Shown here: positions 52,987 through 53,495 of the stretch, in pieces
How the letters are laid out: each line of letters starts with the position of its first letter
How positions within the stretch are numbered: the stretch's first letter is position 1
DNA from: Burkholderiaceae bacterium
GTDB taxonomy: Bacteria; Pseudomonadota; Gammaproteobacteria; Burkholderiales; Burkholderiaceae_E
Direction of reading: 5' to 3'
Assembly: GCA_019635275.1 (NCBI GenBank)
Contig: JAHBZV010000017.1
Location: 1-53,495 of the forward strand
Length of the DNA: 53,495 bases
Translations under genes and position numbers: made by a program
Notes under the pieces: generated by a model
Databases searched by the model: none
What the model was told of the DNA's origin: nothing
The model's input: the letters and a program-made list of their open reading frames with translations, nothing else

Positions 52987-53495
52987 ATGAAAGCAATCCG
53001 TCCTGCGCGCATCCGATTTGCCTCGCTCCTTGCCATGACCGCCGTGACTGCGGCATTGGGCCTCGCCGGATGCGGCGCAAGCGGCGGCGACGGCTCGCTG
53101 GCCAGCATCGATGCGCTGGCCAAGGACGGGACGGCCTCGGGCGGAACCTCTGGCGGAACCTCGGGCGGGGCGACATCCGGAGGAAGCGGCACGTCCGGCA
53201 GCAGCGGCGCGACCACCACCGTGCCTTCGGGCAACTCCGGAAGCAGCGTGACCAGCCTGCCGCCGCCCTCGCCCGTGGCCGGCTCGTCGACGCTGCGCGT
53301 GACCAGCAGCTCGACCGGAACCGGCCTGCCGTTTTCTGCAGGGTATGCGTTCCGACAGGGCGACATCCCGGCCGGCAAGCACATCACCGCCAGCAATGCC
53401 AGCCTGCGAGGCTTCCAGGCCGCGGTGAAGAACCGCTGGCGCGACGGGTCGGTGAAGTTCGCCGTGCTGTCGGGGTTGGTCGACCTGTCGGCCAA
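52987..53495 (+). CDS. Lipoprotein with Gly/Ser/Thr-rich linker, 3' part cut by the window
   Basis: 169 complete codons are visible. The signal peptide MKAIRPARIRFASLLAMTAV continues to the lipobox LGLAGC with the lipidated cysteine at residue 29. A low-complexity linker (about 50-95) made of SGGT units and PPPSP follows, and then a folded segment with TGLPFSAGYAFRQGDIPAG and VKNRWRDGSVKFAVLSG. That last pattern resembles the N-terminal barrel of some carbohydrate-active proteins (YetA/rhamnogalacturonan-lyase-like), but I hold this with low confidence. The signal-linker-domain plan is the same as in the lipoprotein at 49752-51146. The end lies beyond the window. Confidence 0.7.
   Translation, partial: MKAIRPARIRFASLLAMTAVTAALGLAGCGASGGDGSLASIDALAKDGTASGGTSGGTSGGATSGGSGTSGSSGATTTVPSGNSGSSVTSLPPPSPVAGSSTLRVTSSSTGTGLPFSAGYAFRQGDIPAGKHITASNASLRGFQAAVKNRWRDGSVKFAVLSGLVDLSA
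53137..53172 (+). repeat. Short 12-bp tandem repeat in the lipoprotein linker
   Basis: Three 12-bp units encoding SGGT, SGGT and SGGA lie in tandem (53137-53148, 53149-53160, 53161-53172). The first two differ at one base, the third at three more. This makes the linker length potentially variable between strains. Confidence 0.6.

Noticed and set aside
1-53495. Search for tRNA, rRNA, CRISPR arrays, transposases, integrases and attachment sites
   Set aside because: None was seen. The locus therefore shows no direct mark of recent transfer, though I could not compute composition statistics.

Overview
The window is a piece of a high-GC bacterial chromosome, most likely a betaproteobacterium. The evidence is the mogA-relA-mtfA neighbourhood, strong G/C preference at third codon positions, and a complete exosortase A (XrtA/PEP-CTERM) exopolysaccharide locus in the order usual for Rhodocyclales and Burkholderiales. 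No rRNA, tRNA, insertion sequence, integrase or CRISPR array was seen. Family names come from recognition of motifs and gene order; no database search was run.

Layout. (1) 1-3400: housekeeping edge with the 3' end of mogA, relA on the minus strand, and mtfA. (2) 3575-11200: start of the XrtA locus, with the EpsB-type initiating sugar transferase and the PrsK/PrsR/PrsT regulatory and lipoprotein set. (3) 11221-13604, minus: wbpP/tviC and tviB, predicted to make a UDP-N-acetyl-hexosaminuronic acid. (4) 13736-29807, plus: lytic transglycosylase, export lipoprotein, chain-length protein, tyrosine kinase, outer-membrane barrel, AAA ATPase, polysaccharide deacetylase, FemAB protein, exosortase A fused to EpsI, GT4 glycosyltransferase, amidotransferase, O-ligase/polymerase and a methyltransferase. 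(5) 29998-33743, plus: a coupled quartet of GT2, DUF4910 aminopeptidase-like protein, RfbF cytidylyltransferase and PIG-L deacetylase. (6) 33760-36316, minus: an uncharacterised internally duplicated Cys-rich protein and a Wzx-type flippase. (7) 36433-38685, plus: a large FG-GAP/VCBS repeat protein. (8) 47949 down to 38687, minus: AMP ligase, PLP decarboxylase, asparagine-synthase-like enzyme, GT4, deacetylase, C-methyltransferase and SDR, the first five with overlapping start and stop codons. (9) 48084-49719, plus, divergent from (8): acyl carrier protein, secreted TPR protein, GNAT acetyltransferase. (10) 49752-53495: two lipoproteins with low-complexity linkers flanking another glycosyltransferase; the second is cut by the window edge.

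How it fits together. Regions 2-4 and 6 hold initiation, flipping, polymerisation, chain-length control and export of a Wzx/Wzy-type exopolysaccharide, with PrsK/PrsR as a sigma-54-type regulatory pair and XrtA to process PEP-CTERM proteins encoded elsewhere. Regions 3, 5 and 8 supply unusual sugars: an N-acetylated uronic acid and a CDP-linked, possibly C-methylated sugar. Regions 8 and 9 look like a small ACP-tethered assembly line (AMP ligase, ACP, BtrK-like decarboxylase, asparagine-synthase-like enzyme without the glutaminase cysteine, GNAT). It could make an amino-acid-derived acyl group to decorate the polysaccharide. That module and the duplicated Cys-rich protein at 33760-34779 are the best candidates for undescribed biology here.
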